The notes under the pieces are model-generated. The model was not told the DNA's origin. It ran no database searches and saw only the letters and a program-made list of their open reading frames with translations. From Pipra filicauda (taxonomy: Eukaryota; Chordata; Aves; Passeriformes; Pipridae): DNA of 64,000 nt. Below, in pieces: positions 23,701 to 38,500 of this stretch; within the stretch, counting starts at the first letter, position 1; the number at the start of each line of letters is the position of its first letter. The position numbers and the translations under genes are program-made. The stretch spans positions 558,001-622,000 of the forward strand of contig NW_024103441.1 of NCBI RefSeq assembly GCF_003945595.2. Reading direction: 5' to 3'.

Positions 23701-26097
23701 TGCAAACACCCACCATGGGGTTTGGCCAACTGCTCGGTCAAGAAGGGGTAATGCTACTCAGGGTTTGTTTATACTAAATCCGTGACGATGTCCTGTGTAA
23801 CTGTTTCATTCCACATACTTGCCAGTTTTATTGTCCAGAAGAAAAGGCGTACAGATTTCTTACTTCCAATGGAGTCAAAGAATTTTCTTTGACCAACAAA
23901 TTAAAAAGTTAACAGCTTTTTAAGTCTAGCAACCTTCAAACTCAATTCTCAAACACAGATCCAAACCATTAACCTTGGGAGAGTTCAGACCTATGAAAAG
24001 TTCACAGAAGTTCATGAACAGGGAATATTAAACACCTCCATTCAATTGTGATCTAACAGAGACTGGCACTTCAAGCTTTTTTAAATCACAGTTGCCTTCT
24101 TTTTCTCAGGATTCCCATGAGATGTTTCTTTCCTCCTACCCAAAGGATTTTGTAATCTGCAGGATACTGGAGAGCCCCAGGACGGGAATTAAAAGACCAT
24201 TCTTGTTATTTCACCCTGTACTTTCTATCGGATTTTAAAATATAACTATCCCGAGCAAAGTCCATATGCTCCCACGTCTACAGGAATGCTCTTGTGGCAA
24301 TGGGAGGGTAATGAGGAGAAACTCTGAGCAGCTCAGCACGATGGCAGGTTCATGCACGCCTCAGCTGAAATGAGTATTGCAGAATCAATGCAGAGACTCA
24401 CCAGTAGTGGCTGTGTTAGGTTTTTCCCCTTATGAGTTGAGCTTTGCTGGCGTTAGCATCAAAGGCAGTATGAGCATAGGCTGACTGGGTGGCATCTCCT
24501 CCTCCTTGGGCTTAGGAGAACCAAAGACCTGCATCTTGCTCAATCAGTCCAAGGGCATTTGCACACAAAATCTAGGTTATTCATTCAGGTCAACAGATAT
24601 TTTTTAATCAAGAGATATGCAAGACAAGAAAAGCGCCATGAAACGTTCGAAGTATGCACTAAACATCAGCACAAAGACCACACAAAAAAATCACCAACAA
24701 AAAACTAAACCCATGCATCTGCAGGCGAGATGTGTATCTAGAGGAGCATCTTGGACAGAAACCAACTGATGTATTAACATACCTGAGACAAACCCCATAT
24801 TGAGTTATGCTGCATAAAAGAGGGATTAGCATAAACATGTGAATATTTAAATGGCAATATAATGCAACATTTTAACTTGGAAGAAAAAAAGCTTGTCTGG
24901 AAACAGAAAACCTTAGCAAAGACAGAAGGCTGACCACAGAACTTGCACCAGTGCCAGGAGGACTTACTAATACCACAAAATACTTGAACATGTAGGGTCA
25001 CAGTCTGTGAACCAATATTAATTCTTGGAGCTTTTTCTCCCTCTCCTAATTATAAGTTTCTGGATTTTTGGCTCTTGCCCATCTCCCACTGACTTACAAG
25101 TACTCAGAAATGCCAAGAAGCTAAGGGTGATTACGCTCCTGAGATGGAGACAGGGACTTGTGCCGTGTCTGCCTGTGGCCAGAATTTTCTCTCTTGCTAA
25201 TGTGAAAGCCACATAAAAGGTGATGTCCAACAACGTTCAAACCACCGGCTGGGGAGTTATATGACAAAAAGTTACAACTGATCACTCAAAAATTAATCTG
25301 GGGAAACCCAGATGAGATCCACTGGAGCCCATGCAACCCTCCACCCTTTGGATTCTACACAGTTCACATTTCTGATCATTTCTGTAAATGGAGTGTGGTT
25401 GTAATAACAGCCAGAAGAAAACACTCGGGTCCTGCCATCACAGCTCTGCACAAAGCTCATCCCTTCCCCATGCTGGTGCCCACTGAGAGGAATGTCACGC
25501 TCAGGTGTGTCAGTGTCCCAGAGTGGCATCCGTGAGGGCTCACCTGTGCCTGGCAGTGCCTTGCCACCGAGACAAAGCTGGAAGGAAAGATCACCCTGAG
25601 CACACAGGGTGCCACAAATCCTCAGAGTATATTGAGTCACGCAGCAGACATGGACATGACTGTGCGTCAGGCTTCGGAGAGAGGGCACGTGCTAATTACT
25701 AACAGGGCTGTAAGTCACATTAACACTGGACACACATAATGGCTTTAGGTGACCACTCACACAGGAGCTTCTGTGATCCCAGATCAATGTGTATCTGCCT
25801 GTTTAGAGTTTCTAACATGGAAAATGTACATTTACAGCATGGGTTTGGCATTCTGTGTCCTCCGAGGGTCTGACATGGCATTGCTTCTCTGGTTCAAAGG
25901 GCACTGCCTGGTCAGGACATCCTGGACGTGTGGAGACAAACCCTCCATGACCAAACTTCAACCAGGTGCCTCAGGTGTGTTCAAACCCCTGCGAGGCCGG
26001 ACCTCCCTTCCCGATTCGCAGGGCTCTGCTCCCTCCAGAGTGCCCGGGCAGCGCTCGGGGTGCCCCGCACCGACCGGAGCGACGGAGGGGGGACTGG

Positions 26098-26185
26098 AGC
26101 ATCGCTCTGAGGAGGGGAGGCTGCGGGAGCCGGGCCTGGTTAGTCTGGAGAAGAGAAGGCTGAGAGGGGGACTGAAGGAAAGAGC
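26098..26185 (+). mobile_element. CR1-like internal fragment
   Basis: The run 'ctggttagtctggagaagag' followed by 'aaggctgagagggg' resembles the CR1 segment commonly written 'tagcctggagaagaggaggctcaggggaga'. It lies just upstream of the NOS1AP-like CpG island. The assignment rests on this short match only. Confidence 0.55.
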
Positions 26186-26219
26186 CTGGCACCATCCTCG
26201 TTACCTGCCTTCTGCAGCC

Positions 26220-26491
26220 GGTGCCTCGCGGAGCCCCGCGGCGGGGCCGGGGCGGGGCGGCCGGGCAGGGCCGGGCGGCTCCCGCCGCCCCCCGCATCAC
26301 ATGAGGGAACTTCGGGCCAATGGCGCCGCGGCGGGGCCGGGGCCCCGCTCGCTCCCGCGGACGCTCATTCAAAACGCGGCCGGGCTCGGGTGCCCGCAGC
26401 CCCGCACGGCGCCCGGGGCTCGGCGGGGCGGGCGCTGCCGGCCGCGATGCCCGGCGCGGCCGCGGGCTGAGGCGGCCGCCCGCCCGCCGCC
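26220..26491 (+). promoter_or_regulatory. NOS1AP-like CpG-island promoter and 5' leader
   Basis: This very CpG-rich segment lies directly upstream of the start codon. A GC box GGGGCGGGGC sits at 26249-26258 and an inverted-context CCAAT box, GCCAATGG, at 26316-26323. No TATA box is evident. The leader ends in a strong initiation context, gccgccATGc. The transcription start is unknown but probably lies between the CCAAT box and the ATG. Confidence 0.65.
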
Positions 26492-26596
26492 ATGCCGGTA
26501 AAGAACCGGTACAACCTGGTGGACGATGGCTGCGACTCCCGCGTCCCGCTGCACAACGAGGAGGCCTTCCAGCACGGCATCCACTTCCAGGCCAAG
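26492..26596 (+). CDS. NOS1AP-like exon 1
   Basis: The exon encodes 35 codons from [20 protein letters not shown] to FQAK and ends in phase 0 at donor gtgagc. The start is fixed by similarity to the NOS1AP N-terminus (MPSKTKYNLVDDG in human, from memory) and by the GCCGCC Kozak context. Confidence 0.93.
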
Positions 26597-29500
26597 GTGA
26601 GCCCCGGGCGCGCTCCCCTCCCCAGCCCCCGGGGCGGGGGGCGCAGCGGGTCCCCCCCCGCCTGTCACAGCCCCGCGTCCCCCCGCGATCGGGGGCTTTG
26701 GCAGCGGCCCCCCGGGCTCTCCCTTCTTTGCCTCTGGCAGCCAGCCCCGAGCTGGGGGTCCCCGCGGGCCGGGATCCGGTGCTGTCCAGCACCCACAGGC
26801 CACGGGCCCTTGGCCCCGTGGCTCGAGGCCAGGCTCGCCGAGCCCCCCCCAGCCCTGCCACGGGCTGTCTCTTCAGCTCTGGAAGTGCCCCTGGGCCAGG
26901 TCTAAGGGAGTCTAAAGAAAACAGCCATCAGCTTTGAAAGCCTTACATTTAATTAGCACAATCAAACAGGTTCTTGCGCTTTTCCCAGTATTTTGTGAGC
27001 TGTGCAATCCTTAGGTGCTGCCTCGTGCACCTCGTTTGGGAGCTGGTCTGGGATGACCCCTCCTGACAGCACCGTGGACACTGTGCCAGGTGCACGTCCC
27101 TGCCCGATCGGGTGCCTGTCCTGTCCCCCATCGGGCAGAACCCTCCTCCTGTCACAGTGGGGCAACAGCTCCCTATTCCCTTAGAAACCAGCAGACTGCT
27201 GTGTGCTGCTTAAATAATAGTGCCTTGCTCCATTTGACCCCTTCGCTGCACAAAAAGCAGGGCGGGCAAGGTCTGCATCCTTCAGGCATCAGAAAGAAAT
27301 ACTGATATCGTCAGAAATTTCATATTGATTATGAGGAACAGCCTGGCAGCACAGCAGCACTCTCAGAGAGTGGCTCCATTGGAATTGGCATTCTGTAGAC
27401 AGCACAGGGAACGGGTTTATAATTCAGCTGACAAGAAGAATTGCATTTTGCTGGAGCAACTCACAGGCTCCCTTCCCCTCTTTGCAGGTGGCCTAACACA
27501 GATTAGAAATGGAATTCACGCCTGCTGTCTCCTGAGCTGGAAAGAAGGGGCATATACATTCCAATAAAGCTTTGAAATACAGATTTTGTGCCTTTTGGTT
27601 TTCCTACTAAAAGAGCTGTAAGATTTAAGCAGGATATGGGATGAATCTGAATAGACAGCTAATCATGTATTTTAAAAAATTTCTCTTCCTCGGGGGGAGA
27701 AAAACAAATAATCTGTGATTTCTTGAGTTAAATTAACATTTGCTGGGCTGCACACTGTGCCAAGGAGAGAAAAAAAATCCTTATTTTGATTTTTAAAAGA
27801 TGGGAAGCAACTGTACCTTTAACTGAGTGAAACTGGCTTCTTCAGATTGACAGCTGCAGGCATCCAGAGCTGGAGTGGATAACAGGCTGTTAGGATGTGT
27901 GGGTCTGGGATGGGGTTTGCATTGCCGTAGTAACTGAGCTTTCTTGGTTCTGCTCTATAGTCTGTCTCTTCCAATTAGGCTGCTCATTGTGGCCACATCA
28001 GTCAGCTGGGACGCTGACAATGACAAGGCTGCAGCTGGCTGCAGGTGTCCCTCACCAGGCAATCCTACTGACCACACTCACTCTCTAATCTCCACATTCC
28101 AAACTGCCTTACTTCCCCTGTAATCTTCAGGAGGTCAGTACTGGGAGCTGCTTCTGGAAAGGCGGCTGTTTGGGCAGAGCTTCACGTGCTGTTTCATGAG
28201 CTTCGTGGCTCTGTGTGGGAGCACAGGTACCCAGACTCTGCAGCAAGGCCAGAGCAGGGACTTTGGGACCATCTCCTCTGGCTCAGGAGTCACCAGCTCT
28301 CCTCTTGCCCCAATAAATTTAGCAATTTAGCCTGTTCCCCACTGCAGCTCTGTTGTGGCAGACAAAAGGCCAGCTGGCTGCATGGAATTCCTCTGGATTA
28401 CCTGTGACTGTACTGACAGCCATGGCAGAGCGGGGAAGGAGATCTGCACACCAAAGAGGCCACAGATCTGGAGCAATACAGCCCTGCTCTCCCCACCAGC
28501 CCAGAGGGAAGCCCTGGCTCTGATGCTCCCCTCAAGCTCTTGTGGTCTGAGTTTGGCTCTCCTGTGGTTTACCAAAGGCTATAGCTGAACTTAACTGCTC
28601 TTAAAAATGCCATTTTACAAAGGCATTTACAGAAGCAGCAGCAAAGCCAGATGACCTTTCAGATTGCTTGCAGTGTTTATTTCAAGGCAGGAGAAAGAGC
28701 AGTAAAGACTGAGCCAGGAGAGCTCATCTCTGAAAGCCCTTTTAAGTACACATTTTACAAGATAAAACCCATTGCAAGCTGCAAGTGTTACAGTGGAGAA
28801 ATAAAACCAGAACTGTGTCAGTAACAGTGATAGCTATGGGGCTGCTCTTGGGGTATTATTTTGTCTCTGTTCATATGTATATTATCACCCTGAATGTTTG
28901 CAGGGGCCTCCTGATTAGCTGCTCCTCCTTCTCCTTTCCTCTCCACAAGGAAACAACTTCCAAAAAAAAACCCCTCAACTAAACCACACACTAAAAACCA
29001 GATGCAGCTTATGAACCAAATGCTCCTGGGAGGCTCACTAAGCTTTGGGAACTGCCCTCTGCCCCCCCCCCAACAGCAGAGATGGGCCTCACTGGGATCC
29101 TGCCAGTGCCAAGTCTGGCACCTGCCCCTGACTGCCAGGGCCACACCTGGCACACACTGGCATTAGTCATCGGGCCCTCACCCTCTCACTCAGATGACAT
29201 TCTTCCTGTCCTCACCAGTGTGCCCCTGACATGCAGCGAGCCACACCACCTTACAGCCTGAGTGGCCTTTGCCTTTGCTCCCCACACATTGTGATTGCCC
29301 AGGATGCCACATATTTTCCTCATTCTCCAGCCTGAGCTGGCAGCTTTGTGCCTCCTCCACTTGGCAGCACAGGCAGCACTCCTGTGCCTCCGTGCCACAT
29401 GTGCTGTCACCAGTCCCCCTGCGCAGCAGCAGCTGCCTCCTGCCAACAGGTGCACGAGCAGGTTCTGCTCTGGCACACAAGCGTTGCAACCCAGCACGAG

Positions 29501-32500
29501 GGCAGAGTACAGGCAGCACAGGAGCAGCGGGAAGCTGCCTGCAGGTCTTCCCTGACAACCCCTGGAGCATCTGCAACATAACTGCCATTCCACACAGGAG
29601 AACAGGCAACCAACTCACAGGAGGCTCTGAGTGTTCTGGTAGAGGTGGAGGTGCTGGGAACCCACCCACCATCTGCCACATCTCAGACCCCAGTAAGGGG
29701 CCAAGTTAGAACTGGAGCCTACACTGAGATGCTGACACTCAACAGCAAGGGCAGCCCAGCCTTACCAGTGGTTAGGACTGCAGCTCTTCTAAGCAGAGTT
29801 ATAAACAGGGGTGTAGGACACAGATTTGGGCTTACCAAGATTCTGCAGGCAGCTGAACTGGTCCAACCAAGCAGGGAGAGTGATGTCCAGGGGGGCACCT
29901 TCAGTCTGATGGTCCAGACTGAAAACTTAGGCCAGAATCACAAGCCTTTTCCAGGAAAGCTGTTTGCAACCTTCCAACTCTTACATGCCTTTAGGTCTGA
30001 GCCTTTTGAAAGCAGATGTAGCAGGGAAGAACAAAGGATGGACAGTCCCATTTTCAGACCCACAGGATTGTAACTCAATTAGCAGCAGACATTGCTCTGC
30101 AAAGCACTGGTAAAGGCACATCCAGAATCCAAATGAGGTCAGAGCCTCACACCCGACCTTAGAAATCCATGAACTCGCTGACTTTGATAACATTATCCAC
30201 AACACATATTCCTATCGTCTCCTGGGTCAAGAGAGTCTAGCCAAGGAGAGACTAAATAAATGAGAGATGCTGTTTGTTTTGAAGAAACACCACTGACCTG
30301 TGCATTGCTGAACAGACATCTCACTGTTCTGTCTTTCAGTACATCGGCAGCTTGGACGTCCCCAGGCCCAACAGCCGTGTGGAGATTGTGGCAGCCATGA
30401 GGAGGATCCGGGTAAGTTCAAAAGAGCTGAGCCCACGTGGAATAAAGGGTTACATTCCATGGAGGGACTTGGTCACAGTGTGCTGTTCTGCATTCCCCCC
30501 AGCCCTTCCTATCTGCAGCTCAAATCTCAGCACAGTCGAGTTTGTAACAAGCTTCTCCTGAAATTCCCAAGGCATCTTAAGATAGATCCATCCTCTACTC
30601 TTTGCAAAGGGATCAGTTAGCAAAACTCAAACATAAACCCCTCTTCTGTGCTGAGGAGGTATGGGGCTTCTCCTTGACCCTAAGAGATTTACTTATCCTG
30701 TACGGAGCTTTGTGTGTGTGAAAAATAAGCTGAACACAATCTGCTCCACAAAAGCACTTAAATTCATTGACAGTTTCAAATATACTGTGTTATTATATAT
30801 TGACACATCGGTGGCCTGACAGATGTGATGGATGTAAATCCCATCTGACTAGACTTTGTGGATTCTGCTGCTCGTGGAATAATTTGCTGCTCTTCCCATT
30901 CTCCCAGTTTTACAGTTCTTGTTTCTCATCACCAAGCCTGTGCTCTTCCTCCTCTACCCCTTTGTTCTGCAGAGCAGGCTGTGAATGGTCACCAGATTTA
31001 GCTGTGATTAGCAGGGTGGGTAGCTCACATCTGCTTCGTGTATAACCAGTTCAAGTGCATCTCCCCCAAAAGGCAGTGCAGCTGCTGTGTCTGGCTGAAG
31101 TTTTGCAGGGGTCTTAATTCTGAGGCTGTTCATATGTCTCACATCAGCTGAAGCAGGTTTGAGACTCTTCCATTTAAAGCTTTGAAGGGATTATCCTATT
31201 TTCTCCCCTCCCCCCCAGTGTTTAACCATCTAATTTTCCTTCAGAATAGTGCTTTTTAAACTTAGCCTGTAACTGGCTGGGGAGCTGATGTATTCATCTC
31301 CAGCCAAGCTCAGAAATGACATTCCCCTCCCTTTGCCTGCTCAGACTATTAGCACGGCTCTTGCTCAGAACACAGTGCAGCAGCAGTCTAAATTGCCTGG
31401 TTATTTATGGAACAGGTGAACATCTATAGGAAGCAAAGGCAGTAGGTGAAGACCACCAGGGCATTTTAGGTGCTGGCATAACTACTGACAGTTTTTCATC
31501 TGAATCAGTATTTATCATCAGATTTGACACTGCACTTCTGCTGATCTTTGACTGGATAACACCCTTGACAGAAAACCTTGAAAAAGCAAATCATATTTTA
31601 ATATCACTTAAAAGAAAGTGTTGCATTCCATTTTCACACCTGCTGTTGCCACAATGGTACGTGGTTCAGAGCCTTGGGAGTGCAACAGCATGCTTGAGTG
31701 CTACAAGAAATATAAAAACCCACTCTGCATTCCTGGATGCCATCAGTTAATCTTATCACACAATATTCTTAAAGTAGGCATCCTGTATTCTGTCGTGGGT
31801 TTTTAATCTTGGAAGCCTGTTCCAAAAAGGGAGGGCCTTCCCTTTTCATGTGCACATTGTACAGCAGGATCTTATTCAGACACTTCCTGGCTGCTGAGCG
31901 GAAGATGCTCCTCTATTGAAGATAGTTAATTGGCACTGATCCTTAATTAGAGCATAAAGAATGAACTGGGAGGTCTTTGAAGAGAATTCTAGTGCACAGA
32001 GTACCCAACCTAGGAACTGAGGGAAGATGGGGTTTATTTATGTAGCGTTCATTTGCATGCAGAGGCCTTGCCTGTACTGGAGTTTTTTCCCATGGACTCT
32101 CAGCAGCACCAGTTGCAACTGGGAGGAATCGGTGGAAGAAGCTGTTGAGGGAAGTGAGTATTCTGCTGCCACGTTATTGTGAGTGGTGGTGCCTGTTTGC
32201 ACTGCAAGCGTGAGTAAGGTCCCGCAGCCCTGCCAAGTGTTGGCAGGGGCACGTCGTGCTGGAGCTTTCATCCTTTGTGCACTCCAGTGTTCCACTGGAA
32301 TTCTCTACTGGAGCGGAAGGGAAAAGTCGCACGGTACAAGCCCCAGCACAACATTCCCTGTGCTGCTCCCTGTGCCCTGTGACATGGGAGAGGCGGGAGC
32401 CAGCCCACAGCACAGCCAGGCTGTTACTCACCCTGCCACGCCGGGAGGGCCACAGGGAGGAGGATGAGGAGTCACAGCTCCCTTTTCCAGGCTGCGACAG

Positions 32501-35500
32501 AGCTGGTTACTCTAGTTACTCATCAGTAAATTGATACAAGCTCCAAAACTGCCTTCCCACTACAATGTCTCATTTCTGTGATGAAAAGCGCTTTTCCCAG
32601 GGAAAAGCCTCCAGCTACCGAGCACTCCAAGTGCCCTGAGAGGGCCATAAGGGGAGTAGCAACTCCAAATGTTAAGCCTTGTCCTGTGTTTTGTGCTGGG
32701 CTCTTCTACCAGTTGCACATGAATTATGCCAGGGAACTGGGGAGCAGTTCAGTGGGATTCTCCATGCATTAGAAAGCACTCTGCTTACAGAGTTCAGGAC
32801 ATTGCTCTCAGGGAGCCTCAAACAACACGTTTTAGCATTAGCCTGCTGAAATCGTGACCTGCTCTTTGGCAGTAGGTATTTAAGATGCACTCTCCTAGTA
32901 AAGCTTAAATCCATCTTCCAGGCTGAATGGATGCTTGTAGAATTGCTAGCAATACTCCATTAGTCACACATTAGATTCCCATTTCATAACAGACTGGAAA
33001 ACCTTGTCTCATCATGTTCTGTGTTTCCACTGGAGGGAATGCAAATGCAATAGGTAGAACAGGGAAGCTGCTGTTCTTAGCTTCCCATTATGCAGAGCTA
33101 GACAACTTTAAGTTTGCTAATCCTCCCAATGGATTATTAGCTGCATACAGCTGCCATGTTGTTATTATACCATCAGAGTTCAAACTAATCCTTCTACCTC
33201 TTGCCCTGGCAGGGGAGGTGATGAAATGAGTTTGCTGCTTGGATAAGTACACTGTACTCTGACAGACATGTCAAGTGTCTGTTTAGCAGAGTCCAATTCA
33301 TCCTGCAGCTCCAAGCACCCAGGCAGGAATTCCTCCACCTCCCAGGGAGCAGCATCTGCTGCCTCCGGCTGCCCGAGGCCATCCAGGTCTGGGTGTCTGA
33401 CAGCTCCTGCTCCTGTGCTCTGTCAGCGTCCTGGTGGAGCTGGCTTTCTGCTGGAGTGGATTCATCTGCAGGTATTTGAGCCTTCTCAGCACTCCAGGGA
33501 GCTTATGCACAAGGTTTTTCCTCCTGCACAAGTCAAGTGGTAGCTAATGTGAAGATGGGTTTCGTAAAACACAAAATGTTTCCTTGAAGCTCCTGAGGTT
33601 GCTCAAAAAAAAAATCTTAGTCTGGGAGACCAGGCTTTAAGTACAAGGTTAATATCACCACGTTATCCTGCATCCACTCCCCAGAGCCGGCACTGACCAG
33701 AGCAGAAAGTCAGCTGTTCCCTTCCTAGGGCAACATTCCTCTCAGTCCAGCACTTCAGAGCCAGCCGAGCAGCCCCAGTGAAGTGCTGCTATTTTGAGTG
33801 GTGAGTTGTACAAGGACAGAGTGGGAGTAAGTGTCAAAGCCTGTCATCCCCACAGACAGCCTGCTGCAGCAATTCCCCAAGACACTCCATCTAAATACCT
33901 CTAAGGCACAGAATCAGTTTCCTTGGCATTTGCACTTACATATCTCTGAAGCCTAGAAATTTCAGTTCTGTTTGGAAGGTCTAGCTTGGACCTAAGCAGG
34001 TATTGACACTGAGAAAGGAGCCAGATGTTGGATTATTTAATCATTCCATAAGGGAACAGCCAGCTGGTGCAGTGCCCATCCAAACACCAGGATGAACAAA
34101 CAGGAGGCAGGCATCCAGACTACTGTTTCTTCTGTTACCTCCACATTTCTTGCACTTAATTTAATCAATAAGCCTTTTTCCCCAGAGGCAAGTGTGCCAG
34201 AGAAACAAACATTTATAATTCTTGACACGGGATATGTCAGAAGTGCCTGAGTTCTCCTCGGTGTGAGAACTGGGTTCTCACTTCAGCCTCCCTCTTACCC
34301 TGATCACTCTCACTGCATCCATGCTTTAAGCAGAGCCTCAACACTCTGCAGTTTCTCCACATGGTATTTGAGTGAGGAAGTGCAGTCTTGCCACACTGCA
34401 AGTCAGAGTGACTGCCAAATATCAACTGGTAGTGCTGAAGTGCGACATGACAGCAATTTAAATCAGGATGAGTAAGTTACAATCCTACAGTGCAAACTTG
34501 TGAAGCAGAGGCAGCAGAGGCAGCCACACAGAACCTGCCTCTGCACTCCAGCAGCTCCCAGTCTGAGAGCTGGGCTGGCTCACACAGCAGCTCACACTCA
34601 GGGCCCTGCCAGGCTGTAAATTGCAATGGTTCAGGAGCAAATATGGATGTGATTTATCTGCTCTTGCTACAGAAGGAAAGGAACCAGGTGGACAGCTGGC
34701 AGAGGGCAGGGCGACCGCCTTCAGCCCTCTCAGCTTAATTTATCACTGTGATAGAGATGTTTCACAGACCCATTAGTGAGATTGTTCTAGAACAGTTCCC
34801 TCAGCTTTCCCAGGCAGACAGCCTTCTCACTACACATATATAACTTGGTCCAAGACATCCTTGCCATACAGCCCTTCTCTTCTCCAGGCACCTGGTGCTC
34901 TGAGCAGGGGTGTGTCCTATTATCCAGCCCACCCACAAGACTGCTCAGCTCCAGGCACTGTGGTCTCAAAAATACCAGTTACTCCCAGCGTCCCATCCAC
35001 AACAGGCATCTGAGCCAGTTTAAGGTTTCTACCACACAAGATTAAGCTAATTGGGTTTACCTTTCCAGGCCCTGGCAAAATACAGCAAGTGTTTTCAGGG
35101 TGGTAATTAAGTGTTAATTGCAGCTAAGTTTAGCCCTAATGCCTCATTAGTTTGTTTTCCTCTATTTGTTACAGCTATAGCAGAGTCTCCTGCTCAAGGA
35201 TGGGGATCAGGATGGGCTTCCCAGGAGGCAGGATTCCCACCGTGTGCTCTGAAGGTCCTACCTGAGCCTTACCAGGCAGCCTCTTACCTGCTCCCATCCA
35301 AGAGGAGGAGATTGAGTGTGGAGCCAGAGACCCCTAGACCTCTAATTAGGCTCTCATTAGAATCTAGGCAGCAGCCCTGCAGAATATCTAGTGTGCCCAC
35401 GCACACATTAGCCCATTTCCCTGATCCAGCAGATTTTGCACTCGTTCCTATTACACCTTCGCTGGAGCCTTCCCCAGCCCAGCCCCCCCTGGCAGGTTCT

Positions 35501-38500
35501 TTGCCCTCTCCCATGCCCGAGGGCTGGTTAGTGGGTTGAACTGGGACAGGGAGCCCTGGAACTGCCACATTCAGTGCACTGCTCTACTGGAAAGCTTGTT
35601 ACTTCCACGCTGCAAACAGCCCCGAGTTTGGTTCCCACAGCCTGTTTGCTGGTCTTTAAGAAGATAAGGGACCTGACAGGGCTGCCACCCTACATTAAGT
35701 GATAACAGACACATTTCAGGCCTTACCTTTGTGCAGCACAGGATGTTGCAGGAGGTGAGCCCTCTGGCAGAAGGTGTGGCAAGAATCCATCTCTCCAGGC
35801 AAAACAAGTGGCCTCAGCTTGAGCACCTCTCAGACACTGCTCCTCACCCTGCTCCCATCCTGCTTGCAGGAAGGGATTCCTGCCCTGCCGCTGAGGTTTA
35901 TAACCACTCCCCTTTCCCAGTCTGCCCTGCAGCCCTAATTAGCCAAAACACCAGGCGGGACTCATGTCAATAATGTCCCATGCCATGAAGGCCCAAGGTT
36001 GAGTTTGGAAGGGTGGGTGATGCAGGTGCAGCTCTTTAGGCCTCTCTACACGTGTCACCCAGTCCGTGGTCACCTTGGCAGGCTCAGGTGTGCTCTGTGC
36101 ACATGTTGCTTTCCTGGCCTTACAGAAAGTGTCATTTCATAAACTGAAGAAATGGCTTTCAAAATGTAGAAGCTGCTTTTCTAGAAGAATCAAGTCTGCC
36201 CTGTTTCCGACTAACCCAATCTTGTTTTACCCATTATCTGCATTTCCCATTATCATAACACAGAGGGAAGAAGCTCTTAATGAGCTGGTTTTGCAGTGGC
36301 ACCATGCACAGCGTTTCTAGGCAGCGTTGTGTGACTGTGGTGGAGAACTGACTGTGCTCTACTCGTACATCTTGAGTGGGAGGAGAGGAAAAAACACCTC
36401 AGATTACACAAGAATCCAGCCTTCTGCTCACTACCTGGGGGTCTTACCGTGTCATAGAGCTTCTCCACTGACTTACAGACTCCTGCAGATGTCCACCCTG
36501 CTCATCTCCAACCCTAAATCACCCCTGGACTTCTTGCCACAGAATAATTAGTCACCTTCTGTCACTTCTGAACTGAAACAAGTGGAGACTGGTCAAGCTG
36601 TGAATACAGGCCACTGTAACAAAAGACAGCTTAGGGCTTTTTCACTAGCCACATGCTATGACCCAGTTTTTGAGGAGTGGCCAGTGACTAGAGATGCTTC
36701 AGTTCTTCCAGCCTGTTCAGTGTATGATTGATAACAGATGGGTGGAGGGATCAGTCAGTGAAATGTGTCATCTCCAGGCAACGGCGACCTTTAGTGCCTT
36801 CCTCAGAGTGCTCAGAACTCCATGGCTTCTCCAGCGAGGGGGTGGAACAGGGAGGCACATTAATACTGTTTTGCATGAGAGTCATGGTGGATTGGAGTTT
36901 AGTTGAAGGCTGATAAAAGCAGCAGTTAAATAGATAAAAGCTAAATTAAAATGTTAGTGCTAAATAGAACAAGACAGATTTTTTGTCTAAGGCTGAATCT
37001 TGGCAATGGAGCAGGTACCTTTTAATTGTAAAATAAAGTGCCTTTACCAGAATTATCATTATATTACTGAAGCATTTAATTTCACTAGCTAAAATATCAG
37101 AGTATGAGATCTCTGCAAAGCTTTTATCTAGTTTGAAACAGAGAGGCTTTTTCACCAATTATGTTCCTGGTTGTAGAGTATTACAGAGATGAAATACAAT
37201 GGCTTTCAAATTACATTGTGGTGGAGAACACTCAGCCACGACTCAAAGCTGCTGCTTTGTTGGTGTCTGAAAAAATGTAATTGAGATGGTAACCAGAGGG
37301 TAGCAAGGATATTGGATTGGCTTGGTAATGAGGAGGTGCCTCAGTCCGAGTGACAGCTGCAGGGGCACAGAAGCTGGGGTTGCCTGTGGGGTGGAGCAAA
37401 GATCCTCCTTGCACAGCTAATACAAGTGCACAGGGGGATTTCCAGCAGAACAGGGGGATGTGTTTCAGGAACACAACAGGATGGCCCATGAAGATGCAAA
37501 CACTTAAACCTGTCCCATGGATAAATCCATCTGCATGCAGGGAAAAATAAAAAAGAAATCAGCCTTTGGCTATGGTGTAACCTCATGCCTTGACTGAGCC
37601 TTTCTGGTCCTTAGGTTGAGTCTGTGCTGGACACAGCAGGAAGGCCAGACCCAGTGCCACAGCAGTGGGTGCTCTTGTAGATGTTGTCTTGATTTTGTCC
37701 TTATGGATCAGTGTTCTGAGGAGATGGGACCCTGAGGGACCATGACCACAAAGCCAAATGCAGCCTATTAAAATAAGATTTGCTAACAATAGCTTGGTCC
37801 TACATTTGCTTTCTTGGTTCTGCTTTTGTTCTGTACTAAATGAGGCCTGAAGGCAAACAGAATCAGTGCCACTTAACATAATACTTTGACAAGCTACTTC
37901 ATGTTTTGACCAAATTACTATATGTTAAACCTGCAGAATGAAAGTCTCGAATGGGTCCCTGGAAGGAAGGATGCTTTGATGAGAGAGCAGGGATTTTTCA
38001 AAGGCATTACGGGATGGTTTTCCTTCTTTCTTGCAGCAGTGATTAAACATTCTTTAGATGTCCTTTCCCTGGGCCAGATGGGTTATTTGGACTAATTGGC
38101 AGCAGCCTGACAGTTTTCAGGACACCTGAGTCACTTCCCGCTTCCTCCATCCTTCTGTCACTGCTGCTGCAGAGATGCTGCCATGAGTGGGTCTGCTGGG
38201 AGGGAGGATGTGGCCCTGTGCATTCCAGGGAGCATCACAGCCCAGGGCCCTGGATCACCCGCTCCCTGCACAGCCAGGTCCAGCGTACCCCCAGGAATCC
38301 CACCAAACCCTCTGAGCTCCAGGGGTTTCTTTCTAAAAATCAAATCCTTTTTGTCACATGAAGAAGAGCAGCGGGATGTGTTAAGATCAGAGGCAGTGTG
38401 ATGGAGGACAGGGCAGTCACAGCTGCTCCAGGAGGGTGTAAGGCACACAGGCACTCTTCAGGCACATGGGAGAACTGGCCCAAATGCTGGTGTTTGCCAC

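Larger units (their letters stand above)
19301..26200. other. Intergenic interval between TTLL11 and the NOS1AP-like gene
   Basis: This is about 7 kb between two divergent promoters. It holds two CR1 tail fragments, a short duplicated segment (19713-19750 and 20295-20340), an (ATTA)n tract near 20413 and one CR1-like body fragment next to the downstream promoter. No ORF here has splice context or a recognisable domain. Confidence 0.7.

Noticed and set aside
25971..26937. Long open frames on both strands around NOS1AP-like exon 1
   Set aside because: They are CpG-island shadows. The real exon is fixed by its similarity to NOS1AP and its splice donor.
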